The position numbers and the translations under genes were made by a program. Positions 1-9,575 of a DNA stretch of 64,000 nucleotides are shown here, in pieces. The notes under the pieces were generated by a model. The model saw nothing but the letters and a program-made list of their open reading frames with translations. It made no database searches and was not told the origin of the DNA. This DNA comes from Naegleria lovaniensis (Eukaryota > Heterolobosea > Eutetramitea > Acrasida > Naegleriidae). Every line of letters begins with the position of its first letter. The stretch's first letter is position 1. Location: assembly GCF_003324165.1 (NCBI RefSeq), contig NW_025407844.1, forward strand, positions 310,001-374,000. The letters run 5' to 3'.

Positions 1-960
1 ATCTTTCAAAACTTGTAATAATAATGCAACCAATAAATCTTGAGTATCTTTTCTTGCAAATAATTGGCTTAAAAAGTTAACAGCTTGCTCCACTGTTTTA
101 GGATCGCTCAATACTTGTTGAACCACATCCTTACTCAATTGTTCAGCACTCATTTTCAAGTTTTTAGATTCTAAAGATTTTGAGGCGACATCAGCTCCAT
201 GGTGACTAAAGAAATTCTTGATATTTTCACCAAATTTGTAAATGACCACAGCAATAACAATGAGAGAACCAATTAACACTCTGAACAAGAAATAACCTCG
301 TCTCTTTAACAAGAGATCAATTTCATAGGCTAAATTCCTAATTTTTTGAGTGTAAAAGTGGTATTCGGGATTCACAACTTGAGGATTTACCGAGGCTAAT
401 AGGGTAGGATCAATGTTAGGAGCAAGTAATGGAGAGGGTGTGGTTGTGTTGGGTAATGATGATTGTTGTGCTGTAGTGGTACCATTAGTTGTGGTTGGTA
501 AGGCAGGCGATGATGCAAGATTTGTGGAGCTGTTGATTTGGCTGTTAGTCGTCATGGAATCAACCTCTTGTGGAGTGGTTGGTGGAGTCAATAATGTAGA
601 AGGTGTGGTTGAGTCAACATTTGATGCTTGATCCGAACTTGTCGTTGCTGAATCATCAAGACTGTTGTTTGATTTTGAATTGTTTTTCTGGTTCATAGTT
701 GAGTTTGTCTTGTTATTATTTGCTACTGTTGATGATTCGGTAGTATTATTGGTCTTGCGAGGAGCATTCCGTTGAAGGCTTTGATGATAATTACGATCTA
801 TCGATGAGGAAAAACATGCAAATCTATGGTGAGCTGAACCACTACACCCACTATCCATCCACATGACACCCATGGGTGGATGTTGCAGGCTGTGGTTGTT
901 CTGATGATTTGACTTCAAGGTCCGAGAGGAGGAGAAGCAGCTCCTCACCAATCTTTTCAT
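1..960 (-). CDS. Mitochondrial single-pass membrane protein, partial (C-terminus outside window)
   Basis: I do not recognise the family. The frame opens with an ATG at 960 and stays open to the window edge (320 codons seen, no stop). The N-terminus (MKRLVRSCFSSSRTLKS) is basic, Ser-rich and free of acids, as in a mitochondrial presequence. A long Ser/Thr/Asn/Pro-rich stretch follows (residues about 60-185). Next come a basic patch (LLLKRRG) and one hydrophobic segment near residues 220-241 (FRVLIGSLIVIAVVIYKF). The visible C-terminal part is a charged helical region that includes SAEQLSKDVVQQVLSDP. Location and topology are inferred from composition. Unlike many neighbours, the start lacks a preceding A-run. 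Confidence 0.7.
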   Translation of the reverse strand, partial: MKRLVRSCFSSSRTLKSNHQNNHSLQHPPMGVMWMDSGCSGSAHHRFACFSSSIDRNYHQSLQRNAPRKTNNTTESSTVANNNKTNSTMNQKNNSKSNNSLDDSATTSSDQASNVDSTTPSTLLTPPTTPQEVDSMTTNSQINSSTNLASSPALPTTTNGTTTAQQSSLPNTTTPSPLLAPNIDPTLLASVNPQVVNPEYHFYTQKIRNLAYEIDLLLKRRGYFLFRVLIGSLIVIAVVIYKFGENIKNFFSHHGADVASKSLESKNLKMSAEQLSKDVVQQVLSDPKTVEQAVNFLSQLFARKDTQDLLVALLLQVLKD

Positions 961-1082
961 GTTATTATTTTTGATTGTGGCAACAAATTGATTGAAGCCA
1001 GCTTTTTTAAAACGAGAAATGATTTCAAAACTTCAAACATGGGGGCTTTTTTCGTTCTAATGGCGTGACGATTGACAACAGT

Positions 1083-1088
1083 AAAAAA
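1083..1088 (-). terminator. Pol III T-run after tRNA-Ser
   Basis: Six T residues on the minus strand lie five bases past the mature 3' end of the tRNA, the expected RNA polymerase III stop. Confidence 0.8.
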
Positions 1089-1092
1089 TTAA

Positions 1093-1173
1093 CGTCGAGG
1101 ATGGGACTCGAACCCACGCGGATTTCTCCAATAACTTAGCAGGCTACCGCCTTAACCACTCGGCCACCTCGAC
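1093..1173 (-). tRNA. tRNA-Ser (anticodon GCU)
   Basis: Read on the minus strand the gene starts GTCGAGGTGGCCGAGTGG and ends with the T-arm GGTTCGAGTCCC and acceptor CCTCGAC, which pairs perfectly over 7 bp with the 5' end. The anticodon loop CTGCTAA carries GCT (reads AGC/AGU) on a stem with G-U pairs. A long variable arm fits the serine class. Intragenic A and B boxes are intact and there is no intron. The discriminator base at 1093 is G, as usual for serine tRNAs. Confidence 0.96.
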
Positions 1174-1300
1174 TTACAACTCTTGTTTTAGAGTGTTTTT
1201 AATGGATTTAACGTATTTCTAGTCTGTTGCTCTTTATTGTTGTTGTGTTGAACTTGGTGTTTCTCACCAATACCCAAAAAGAAAATGACATAATTTGCAT

Positions 1301-4078
1301 TTATTTACGCCAATTACTAATTGCCAAGGTTCCCAACAGTAATACTGTTGTGGTTAATAGGACATAAAGGCCAGTATTGTCTTTGGATGCAGTAGTGGTA
1401 CTTGTAGCCACTGGTTGGCTATTCATTGCACTCTGATTCTTATTTGTCTGTGTTGGTGGATTTTCAGTTCGAGTGGTAATGGCTGGATAATTTGCAAGAG
1501 AGCCAATGGAACTAAATGTGAGTGCCAAATAGGATGGTTTGTCTCTAAGTAAATAGGTCAGAACTTCTCCAGGAGGCATTGGTGGAGGAGGAGCATATTT
1601 AGCTCCCTTAACCTTCTTTTTAAGGTAATCGACGGCAAGAGCTTTCTGAATGAATAAATGTTCATCGACTAGAGTTTCAAAACGATATTTAAGTCTCAAA
1701 TTAGGAACGTTTGATTGACGAATATCATTAGTTCCGAACATTCTTGTTGTTCCAAGCCAATACTTCTTAAAGACATCCTCAAAACCAGATTGAATAACTG
1801 AATTTCTAGCAATTTCACACAAATCTACATTTGTCAAGTGATATACTTGAGCTGCAATAGAATATTCTTCCATTAATGGTTCACGAGTAAAGTGGAACAT
1901 GAGAGGATCATCGGTAGATAATGCAACGTTGAGACCTCTTTGGAAAAATTGAGGGAATGGATTCTTCTCATAGGACAAAAATAGGGAATTGTTGGAAAGA
2001 GGAGACATGGCCAACCCAACTTGAGAAAGGTAATACAAATATTGCAACACGGGAGCTTTTCTCAATTCGATACCATGGTTGATTTCATCTGAGAGTAGAT
2101 ACGCACTGACCAGGTGAGAGGCATTACCAGCTTCTCCAGCATGTGGTCGAATGGCAAATGTGTTCAAGCCTTTTGACTTTCTATATGCATTCAAAACCTT
2201 AATGTTTGCATAAAAGTAGTACGAATAGTAGGCATAGGGAGGATTTTCATGCATGGTCCATTGATCTGGAGTTGGTAAATCCTTGTGAAATCTTGGTTCG
2301 GGTTTGCTTTCGTCATCCACAGAATCAAATCCTACAATGTAATTCAAGAAGGTACTAATTTCTGGATACTTGTCTGGGCATCTGGTTGCTTCAAAGAGTG
2401 GATGGAAAATGTTGTAAAGCATTTGTTGGAAGGTATCAATTGCATTAAATTGTTTGTGAACATTGTAGAGTCTAGGAATTTGGATAAGCCATCTGATATT
2501 GGGACTATACATTCGTTGTTTGATGACCCACTTGGAAAGATTTTGCCATTCATCATATTGCTTGCCGTAGATGGACACTCTTGGTTCGGCATGTTGATAT
2601 CTACTGTCTTCATAGTCCTTAAAAACCTCTCTCGTCATCTCGGCAAAATATTTGCCTTCAATCAGGTTGTCAGTTTTGAGAAATATTTCTCTAAGTCTGG
2701 ATTGGCCAAAGGGTGAATATTTCAAATTGAATTTGTCGAATCTGTGCATGGTTTGTGTCTTGTCGACATGAACGTCGAGAGTGTCTACAGACAAGTCGAA
2801 AGGAGTCAAGTTCAAACTGTCAAATACTTCTGCTAGTGTTAGTTTTTTGCCGTCTCTAATAATGACGACTTCATCTGGGCATTGCTTGAGCTTTCTCTTA
2901 ATATATCTGAGCAAGTGTTTTTGGTGTGCCATTGAAGATAAGTGAACATGGCCGTCAACTTTACGAACGTTGTACCAGTCTCTGTGAGGTACAAGCTTTT
3001 GTGTCTTGATCTCTTCAAATTGTTTCAACTTTTTGAAGAGTGTAAATTTCAACTCTAATGCATTGAGTCTGGTATAACTGAAGGATTTTGTCGGAGCGTC
3101 ATACATGAGGTTTGAGAGGAATTGATATGTTTCAAAATGTTCTGAAAAAGTCACTGGAGGAACAATTTCTTGGCCAAGTGTGGTTTTCACATAAAAAATA
3201 CCCTCTTTCATGACAATAATGTCCTCAGGTGTTACTGGATGATTTTGGCTTGCATCAAGGTCATACGGATCATAGGTCAGTTTTGGTTCCACATATGCAT
3301 GCTGTCTTGAATTGAGTAGTAATTCGTCTTCATCAACATTTCCAACAAAGTCTTCCTTATAATAGAAACAGTTCCAAGGACGAGCATCTCTTCTAGATTC
3401 GTCGTTATATTCACCAACTTGATGCTTTCGTCTCATTTCCAAAACTTTAAATAAATTGTTGCACACTTGCACTATTTCATCGTTAATATACTCTTCTGCA
3501 AAACAGGCTTCTTTTGATCTAATTTGTTCTAAAAGCTGTGATTCATCTTCAAAATCATCTAAATCTGCTTTAAATGCTTCTTCGTTGTAAACATAAAGTG
3601 CTCCAGGTACGGCAGTCAGGGGTGTTGGGGTTGGTACTGCCAAATCTAAAAATGGTGGAGAAAAGGGAGTGGATACTCCAGGTAAGAACCCCGAAGATGA
3701 TGTTTTTCTCATTTGCTCCTTCTCCTTGACTTTCTCCTCAAATTCTTCGGTTGCTTGCTGCATGACTCCAGGATTTGGCAAAAAGCTGTGTTCAACAATA
3801 GAACTCAATGGAGTTAAAACATCTGTATCAATATTTGATGATGATTTTGTAACTTCCAATTTGCTTTTTCGTGTTATTGGGCCTTTTTTTGCATGATTGG
3901 ATGTAAAGGAAATGCTCAAGCCTTTCTTTGAATTAGTTGTTGTATTGCTGTTATTTCCATTCTCATTGCCGTTAGTCGTTGGTGATGGTGATGTTGAAGG
4001 CTCTTCCACAAGCAATTCTTCTTCGGCAGGAATAGGTCGAAGAGCAGCAGAAGGCTCTAGGAAAGATGAACTTGACAT
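1301..4078 (-). CDS. AMPD: AMP deaminase with C-terminal membrane anchor
   Basis: Converts AMP to IMP and ammonia in the purine nucleotide cycle. Single exon, 925 residues. The N-terminal ~190 residues are low-complexity, as in other AMPDs. The metal-dependent (beta/alpha)8 core carries the zinc motifs in order: HVH near residue 374 (VDGHVHLSSMAHQKHLL), HAGEAG near 644 and STDDP near 720, with family signatures KYSPFGQSRLREIFLKTDN and NPPYAYYSYYFYANI. All expected catalytic residues are present. The last ~23 residues form a hydrophobic helix closed by NWRK, which looks like a tail anchor. The start follows an A8 run. It faces the Dpy-30 gene head to head across ~256 bp. Confidence 0.96.
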   Translation of the reverse strand: MSSSSFLEPSAALRPIPAEEELLVEEPSTSPSPTTNGNENGNNSNTTTNSKKGLSISFTSNHAKKGPITRKSKLEVTKSSSNIDTDVLTPLSSIVEHSFLPNPGVMQQATEEFEEKVKEKEQMRKTSSSGFLPGVSTPFSPPFLDLAVPTPTPLTAVPGALYVYNEEAFKADLDDFEDESQLLEQIRSKEACFAEEYINDEIVQVCNNLFKVLEMRRKHQVGEYNDESRRDARPWNCFYYKEDFVGNVDEDELLLNSRQHAYVEPKLTYDPYDLDASQNHPVTPEDIIVMKEGIFYVKTTLGQEIVPPVTFSEHFETYQFLSNLMYDAPTKSFSYTRLNALELKFTLFKKLKQFEEIKTQKLVPHRDWYNVRKVDGHVHLSSMAHQKHLLRYIKRKLKQCPDEVVIIRDGKKLTLAEVFDSLNLTPFDLSVDTLDVHVDKTQTMHRFDKFNLKYSPFGQSRLREIFLKTDNLIEGKYFAEMTREVFKDYEDSRYQHAEPRVSIYGKQYDEWQNLSKWVIKQRMYSPNIRWLIQIPRLYNVHKQFNAIDTFQQMLYNIFHPLFEATRCPDKYPEISTFLNYIVGFDSVDDESKPEPRFHKDLPTPDQWTMHENPPYAYYSYYFYANIKVLNAYRKSKGLNTFAIRPHAGEAGNASHLVSAYLLSDEINHGIELRKAPVLQYLYYLSQVGLAMSPLSNNSLFLSYEKNPFPQFFQRGLNVALSTDDPLMFHFTREPLMEEYSIAAQVYHLTNVDLCEIARNSVIQSGFEDVFKKYWLGTTRMFGTNDIRQSNVPNLRLKYRFETLVDEHLFIQKALAVDYLKKKVKGAKYAPPPPMPPGEVLTYLLRDKPSYLALTFSSIGSLANYPAITTRTENPPTQTNKNQSAMNSQPVATSTTTASKDNTGLYVLLTTTVLLLGTLAISNWRK

Positions 4079-4334
4079 TTTTTTTCAGTTGGTACCCTGA
4101 CGATGGTGTTTTGCTCAAAATGATTGAATGAGCCAAAAGGTGAATCGCCTCAATGAATCATACTCGAGGGGATGCTGGTACCGGTGGGGTCATGACGTTC
4201 TTTTATCCTTCTTCGATACGTGCACACTTCGCAGCTTTACAGATTCTCTTTCCATAATCAGAGACAATTGTCATTTGGGTCACTCTGGATCAACAAAACA
4301 AACTCGCCGCTCCATCTGTTTCAGAGCTGAAAAA

Positions 4335-4697
4335 ATGAATCCACCTTCTCATCTTCAAAGTAAACAACAACTCTTTCTGTCGACCCTTAATCCTGTGGAG
4401 TATTTGGATCAGACCTTGGTGACTGCACATTTAAAGAATGCCATCACACAGAGTATGTTTTGTTATTTGGAAACATGGGTTGATATAATTGAACTGTTGA
4501 TCGGAATCATGTTGTATGACGATTTGTTGTAGTACTTGAAATGAAACCGGATGATCCTCTGGAGTTTTTATCGGAATAGTATGTTTTTCAGTATTTCCAT
4601 TTCAATTATTATTGAATCATTTGCTTCTTGTCTCGACTACAGTTTTGCTGAGGCAGCAAAAGACAAAAAGAAAAATTCGTCATCAAATATTCCTTAA
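4335..4697 (+). CDS. Small Dpy-30 (RIIa-fold) motif protein, three exons
   Basis: Coding exons 4335-4452, 4533-4578 and 4643-4697 join to a 72-residue protein; both introns (80 and 64 nt) open GTATGT and close TGTAG or TACAG. The joined core reads PVEYLDQTLV...ITQILEMKPDDPLEFLSEYF, the Dpy-30 signature (Tyr-Leu-[Asp/Glu]-x-Thr near the start, Arg/Lys-Pro-x-[Asp/Asn]-Pro and [Leu/Ile]-x-Phe-Leu near the end). Such domains are two-helix dimerisation/docking modules found in Set1/COMPASS, in ciliary radial-spoke-type complexes and in tubulin polyglutamylase subunits. The tail is Lys/Ser-rich. Which complex it serves is not shown; a ciliary role is plausible. The start sits after A5. No single frame covers the gene, so a plain frame scan misses it. 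Confidence 0.8.
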
Positions 4698-4814
4698 TAA
4701 TTATGTAATTTTAAAATACCAAAATATTTGAAGAAACCTGAATCTTTTATTGATTCTGTACAGCTAGATTAACTGAGATCGTAATGTAATTTAAATTAAA
4801 TCAAGATTTGTAAT

Positions 4815-5747
4815 TTATTCAATAGCAATAGATCTCACACTTTCCTTTTGAGGTGGTGAATCAAGCCGTGGCAACGTCACACTAAGGTTGCCATCATCTG
4901 TAAATACAGCCTTCACCTTGTCAATATCAACGGATCCTCTTGGAAATCTATACGACTTGGAAAATTCGTAGTGACCGTTTTCAGTCTTCTTTTCTCCTCT
5001 AATAATGATCATGTCTCCAAGAGCATTCTCTTGAACCTTTACCTCTATATCTTTCTTGTCAAATACATCTCTTGGAATGTTTTCTACAGACACACATACA
5101 ACTTTGCCTTCGTCACTCGATGATGTTTTCACAAGGGACGTAATAGGACCTCGACTCTTTCGAACCTCAACCTGTTTGTCCTTTGAAGACTGGTTGTCGT
5201 TCGTTGGTGTAGACTCCAATTCAGGTTTTCTCAAAGAATTGATGGTGTTACTCCAATCTTCCCACCATTGATGATCATCAAAGATTGAAGGAAGCAAGTG
5301 TCTCTTCATCATGTTGTTCATTCTTCTTCTCATATTACGGAAAGAATGAGAGAACCAATCATCATCGTCATTTTCAAACATACGATTCCACAATCTGTTT
5401 CCAAAGAATGATGAAGGGAATAGGGAGTCATGATCTTCAAACCAATCATTTCCGAACTGATATTTCCTTAATTGTTTCAATAAGCTTCTCAATTCATTTC
5501 TATCTAGATCGACTGAATTTGTATCTGTTGGATTCTTTGCTGGTGTATTGTCTTGATTATTTGGATTTGTTTGAGTGGGTGTTGTTGATGCTTTTGTATC
5601 CGATGTTGGTTGTTGTCCTTCCTTCTCAACTGTGATTTCCTCTTCCAATGCCTTAACTTGATGAGCACAAAGAAGAGCAAAACCGCATATCAAGACGAGC
5701 AAGAGGATTGTAATTTTGAGGGTTCTAGATGAGTACATGTTTAACAT
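4815..5747 (-). CDS. Small heat-shock protein (Hsp20/alpha-crystallin) with signal peptide
   Basis: A 310-residue, single-exon protein. Residues 1-33 form a signal peptide (ITILLLVLICGFALLCAHQ), followed by an acidic, Thr/Asn/Pro-rich linker and a Trp/Phe/Asp/Arg-rich region (FGNRLWNRMFENDDDDW) like the N-arm of Hsp20s. The alpha-crystallin domain spans about residues 203-300 (SVENIPRDVFDKKDIEVKV ... AVFTDDGNLSVTLPR, including the conserved G-x-L). A C-terminal IAI (I-x-I) motif for oligomer assembly is present. Most small Hsps are cytosolic, so the signal peptide suggests an ER-lumen or secreted holdase. There is no KDEL-type tail, so retention is unproven. Confidence 0.9.
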   Translation of the reverse strand: MLNMYSSRTLKITILLLVLICGFALLCAHQVKALEEEITVEKEGQQPTSDTKASTTPTQTNPNNQDNTPAKNPTDTNSVDLDRNELRSLLKQLRKYQFGNDWFEDHDSLFPSSFFGNRLWNRMFENDDDDWFSHSFRNMRRRMNNMMKRHLLPSIFDDHQWWEDWSNTINSLRKPELESTPTNDNQSSKDKQVEVRKSRGPITSLVKTSSSDEGKVVCVSVENIPRDVFDKKDIEVKVQENALGDMIIIRGEKKTENGHYEFSKSYRFPRGSVDIDKVKAVFTDDGNLSVTLPRLDSPPQKESVRSIAIE

Positions 5748-6709
5748 AGAATTGGATGATGACTAGTAGAGTACTTGTTGTGGTATTCTTTTTGTCTTAG
5801 TGCGCAAATGAATCTTCTGTGCCTTGATCGATTTATTGAGTTCTAAAAATATTCCCGAAATCTTCAAAGCCTTATCAGGTCCTCATAGGAATTTACAATT
5901 CTTCGTGTTTTTTATGACGATTCAAACAAACACGTGTTCCTTGATTCCGATGGTTCATTCCATGGCCATATGAAAACTAGGTTAAGTAAATTACTTCAAA
6001 TGGACTTGTTAGGGTTCAATACTTTACAGTTGTTAAAGATATTCCCAAGCACCTATCATTGCAAGGAATTTGAAATCCATTAGAATTCAAACTTGTATTC
6101 ATCGCATCTCTCTTCTTTCGAATCAGAACTCATTCGTTGCCATGATACTATTTGCGCATGACTTGTGCGAAGGTAGTTGTTCCGTCATGCACGGCCACGA
6201 CAACAAATCCTCTGTTCCGTTCTATCTCCCTCGCGTCTGCACGTTCCTACTACGCGCATCATTTACAGTTTCGGATCCGAGCATGCACGTTTTTATATTT
6301 GCACGATATTCCCATCACGTTCTGTTCTTCTGTGTTTGAATATTCTGCGAGAGACCTCAACTGCAATCATCTCATACGTAAGGGGTGATGGCTGTTGCTT
6401 ATTCAGGTTTTATTGGTGCTTGTCACGTTTTGTTCTTGTTTGAGTTGCACATGGTCACTGCGGATTGAGTTCAGCCGCATTGTTCTTCCTTCGATTTGTT
6501 CCAACTAACTGTCGGATGTCAAAGCAACGAATCTAGTGCTCCTCTAATTCATGCGATCGAAGGCTCGCAAAATTCCTTGCGCTTGAATCTCTATTTAAAG
6601 CACACGGTGTAAATTTCTTTCACATTCCAACAACAAAAAACAAATCGACAACATCCCAAACTGCTGTTACTTTTAACATTCACATTCCTCACTACCCCGC
6701 AAAATCATC
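5748..6709. other. Long intergenic region with a GC/CpG-richer block
   Basis: About 960 bp with no convincing coding frame. Roughly 6150-6560 is visibly richer in G, C and CpG than the surroundings (GCATGCACG, CTCGCGTCTG, CTACGCGCATC). Near 6590 there is a TATTTAAAG box about 115 bp ahead of the next start. I checked for signs of SRP RNA, U2, U6 and tRNA and found none. It probably holds the promoters of the two flanking, divergent genes. Confidence 0.5.
5841..5865. promoter_or_regulatory. Candidate heat-shock element upstream of the Hsp20 gene
   Basis: About 105 bp before the Hsp20 start lies TTCCCGAA, a palindromic TTCnnGAA pair, flanked by further TTC triplets at near-correct phase (TTCTAAAAATATTCCCGAAA then TCTTC). 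Heat-shock factor sites are inverted nTTCn repeats. The third unit is off by one base, so this is only suggestive. Confidence 0.35.
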
Positions 6710-7177
6710 ATGGTCATCCTCTCCAAACTCTTTAAAAGTATTAATAGTATCGAATTGAATGTGCATCCTCATAAGAAACAATCGAAAATGCCAACACAAC
6801 CATCACAACCTTCTCAACAAAGCACAAACTTAAAGATGGAACAAGTGTCACAACCTCAACACCCCGAAGTCGTACTCGTCGAATCACTGGTTCAACAAGT
6901 GAAAAGTTTATCACTCTCCGATGCTGATCCAATCTTGGTGTCATCCTCTCCTCGAAAGGTTCAACAAGTTGGACCCATGTCAAAGCCTCAAAAGAAGAAA
7001 CCAAATTTGCAAGTGAATACTGAAAAGAATAATAAGAGAACAGTTCCACCCTATGCCATCTCCCTTCCTCGAAAACATCATGCTACGGAGCAATTATCGG
7101 GTGATGTGATTCGAAATGTTTTCATGCAATGGATTACTACCACAGAATATTCCAAGTTTTATGAAAAGTATCAATAG
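6710..7177 (+). CDS. Hypothetical protein, Q/S/P-rich
   Basis: No family recognised. The 155-residue frame starts at 6710; a second in-frame ATG at 6788 (GAAAATGCC) has a better A-rich context and would give about 129 residues beginning MPTQPSQPSQQ. The first two thirds are Gln/Ser/Pro/Lys-rich and probably disordered. The C-terminus is more ordered and aromatic (DVIRNVFMQWITTTEYSKFYEKYQ cut here: VFMQWITTTEYSKFYEKYQ). A TATA-like TATTTAAAG lies upstream near 6590 and a T-rich 3' flank follows the stop. Coding status rests on the clean frame and ordered tail. Confidence 0.55.
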   Translation: MVILSKLFKSINSIELNVHPHKKQSKMPTQPSQPSQQSTNLKMEQVSQPQHPEVVLVESLVQQVKSLSLSDADPILVSSSPRKVQQVGPMSKPQKKKPNLQVNTEKNNKRTVPPYAISLPRKHHATEQLSGDVIRNVFMQWITTTEYSKFYEKYQ

Positions 7178-7378
7178 ATGACATTTGTCACTTGTTTTTT
7201 TTGTAAATACACCAAGGCTCGAGTTCCCTTCCTACAAAATGAAGAGAACAATCTAGGACTAAACTAGGTCCATTCTTCTAACAACAATAAATAACGAATA
7301 ATAATAACAAATTGAATAATAATTGTTTCATTAGTTCCATCGTGCGATGGAATAATCCTTCCAACAACATTAAAAAAA

Positions 7379-8299
7379 ATGCAATCACAAATTAAATCAC
7401 GTCTTCTCTCGGAGAAGATATTCGTGCTGGATGATTGGTTGGAACAATGTATCCAATTTGTTGAAAGTGAAGAACCATATTTGAGAAATAATTTGGAAGG
7501 AATGAAAGAAGCTGTTTTCAAACAATTTCTAGTTTCCGATTATGACAAAATTGCTCAAAAGCCTTCTCCGAATTATTCTCTATTTTCCAATCTTGAACAA
7601 GAACATGGAAAGATTTTAAAAGGGCCTTTTGTTTTACAAATTAATGATATTTGGGATATTGGTATCCCAATGACGGATCAAATTGATATGGACAAGGAAT
7701 TGGTTGATAGCTCGAATGAAGAAATGGAAGAAGGCGATTTACTCTTTTCTGATGCTTTACATACTGAAATTCAAGGAGCAAAACCAAAGAAAGATTACAC
7801 CAATTCAAACTATAGTAGAAGATTACTCAAATTTACTCTCAGTGATGGTCATGTCAACAACATTCAAGCAATGGAGTACAAGCCTATAGACTTTATTTCT
7901 TTAAAAACAGAGTTAGGAACAAAGGTGAAGATATCCAATGTTTTGGTACGGAGAGGAATGTTGCTACTAATTCCTCAAAGTATTACAATTATGGGAGGCG
8001 GTGTGGATGAATTAATAGAAGCAAAGAAGATCTTTAAAAGCAATTTATCTTCAAAGCTCAGTGGAAAATTAGAGTTGAAAAAACAAATTGAGTCAAATAT
8101 TGACACCATCAAAAGCAATAGGCAAGCAACGAATAATGTCAATCCTACTAGAGGTTCACCAAACCAAACTCACCAAACAAATAACGTAAAAACTGAAGAA
8201 TTTGACGATGAGCTCATTATGCTAGACGATGAAAATATCATTGACTGCTCGGATGACGATAATGAATTCAATCAGGATCATAAGAGGTCAAAGAGGTGA
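7379..8299 (+). CDS. RMI1: RMI1-like protein (RecQ-mediated genome instability 1)
   Basis: Likely scaffold of the BLM/Sgs1-topoisomerase III (dissolvasome) complex, which undoes double Holliday junctions. The 306-residue, single-exon protein has the RMI1 N-terminal three-helix domain (residues 1-60, VLDDWLEQCIQFVESEE) and an OB-fold (about 75-225). Signatures of the OB-fold are GPFVLQINDIWDIGIP, LLKFTLSDGHVNNIQAMEYK and LLLIPQSITIMGGGVDELIE. TDRD3 shares this fold, but there is no Tudor domain here and the length suits a short RMI1. The acidic tail ends in a basic KRSKR. It starts after A7 and converges on WDR4 with only 13 bp between stops. Confidence 0.8.
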   Translation: MQSQIKSRLLSEKIFVLDDWLEQCIQFVESEEPYLRNNLEGMKEAVFKQFLVSDYDKIAQKPSPNYSLFSNLEQEHGKILKGPFVLQINDIWDIGIPMTDQIDMDKELVDSSNEEMEEGDLLFSDALHTEIQGAKPKKDYTNSNYSRRLLKFTLSDGHVNNIQAMEYKPIDFISLKTELGTKVKISNVLVRRGMLLLIPQSITIMGGGVDELIEAKKIFKSNLSSKLSGKLELKKQIESNIDTIKSNRQATNNVNPTRGSPNQTHQTNNVKTEEFDDELIMLDDENIIDCSDDDNEFNQDHKRSKR

Positions 8300-8312
8300 G
8301 GTGGATTAGTAT

Positions 8313-9575
8313 TTACTTTTTGTTCTTCTTTTTCTTTGGTTGCTTGTCTTCTCCTTCATTTTCACTCTTCTTTGCATCCATCTTTCTTATCAAGCTTGAA
8401 TAGATACTATCTGAAACAAAATCTTCTTTTTGAAAAGATTCAATAGTTATAGCATGAGATGGCACAGCATTGACGCTCAAGTCACCAGATTGCTTTACAC
8501 TAAGATCTGCAACATGCACATTTGGAGAGGAAGCTGTCAATAAAGTGATTTGTGTCTTGTTATCAACTTGATAAACAAGGAAATTCAAAATTTCACTGCC
8601 CATGGGAATGGTGATTTTTGGCACTAATTCACAAGTTTCAGTGTCGAGTTGCAAAACTTGAATGTAGTCAGCTTGCTCATACAAGACAAAAACAAGCTTA
8701 GTACTACCAATCGTCACACATTGCAAAACGTTTGGATAATTATTTTCACCACAATCATAACTATACTTAAGGGCATCATCAGAGTCAAGTAAATATTTCC
8801 AAACTTTGAGAGTGCTATCAGTACTGGCGCTAACCAACACTAGTATCATGTAATGATTAATCTTTCTAGAAAAATTCACAACTATTGATTCCACTTACAG
8901 TCATCATCTGCTAATGAAATGCATGAGACCATTTCAGTGTGTCCCAAACAAAAGTTATGAACCAAGAAATATTCAGGATAATTAGTAATTCTAATTTTTT
9001 CGTCTCTGTCGCTAGTAATAATATATTTCTCATTTAGAATTAATCCTGTCAACATGGCAAGGTGTCCCATTTTAGGAGCAGGTTTTTTGATGAGCTTGGG
9101 AGAAGCACAGTTGGCATCAAATTCTGACAATAAATTAACAGCGTAAACATCTCCGAATTTATCTCCTATCCACAATTCTTTAGTAACTGGATGAACAGCC
9201 AAACAACTAGGTTTTTTAACTAATTCAATTTTTCCGACACACTTCAATTGCGTATTGGTATCGTTCAACAAGAACACAAGCACTGATTTGTCTTCACTTG
9301 ATGCTACGATAAAGTATTTTCCTTCAAATAACAATGACTTCACATTTGCCTTTTCCAATTTATGATTCAACAATTCCTTTTGAAGGCTTTTCATCATCAA
9401 CAATATTCATCAAACAGCAAAATGTTTTCAAAAAGTTTCTTCTTCGGAATCCCATATCCTCTTACCTCTTATCAAAGATATGAATATTTGATCCAACACT
9501 GAAAGCAATCAAGCCTTCTTCTTTTGAGACAGCCACTGCAGGCAAACATGTAAGCGAAGGAGATGATGAAGACAT
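8313..9575 (-). CDS. WDR4: WDR4/TRM82, non-catalytic subunit of tRNA m7G46 methyltransferase
   Basis: Beta-propeller partner of METTL1/Trm8, which makes 7-methylguanosine at tRNA position 46. Three exons on the minus strand: 9575-9466, 9386-8899 and 8839-8313, with introns of 79 nt (GTAAGA...AAAAG) and 59 nt (GTAAGT...CTAG). The joined protein has 374 residues. Family signatures are clear: GHLAMLTGLILNEKYIITSDRDEKIRI cut to GHLAMLTGLILNEKYIIT, SDRDEKIRI, FCLGHTEMVSCIS and, across the second junction, SASTDSTLKVWK. A Lys-rich tail (KQPKKKKNKK) follows. The DRDEKIR stretch is diagnostic for Trm82. The start follows A6. Confidence 0.92.

Noticed and set aside
6070-6443. Three overlapping plus-strand frames of 78-89 codons
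   Set aside because: All three frames are open in the same GC-richer stretch, none has a recognisable domain, and composition rather than coding explains them.
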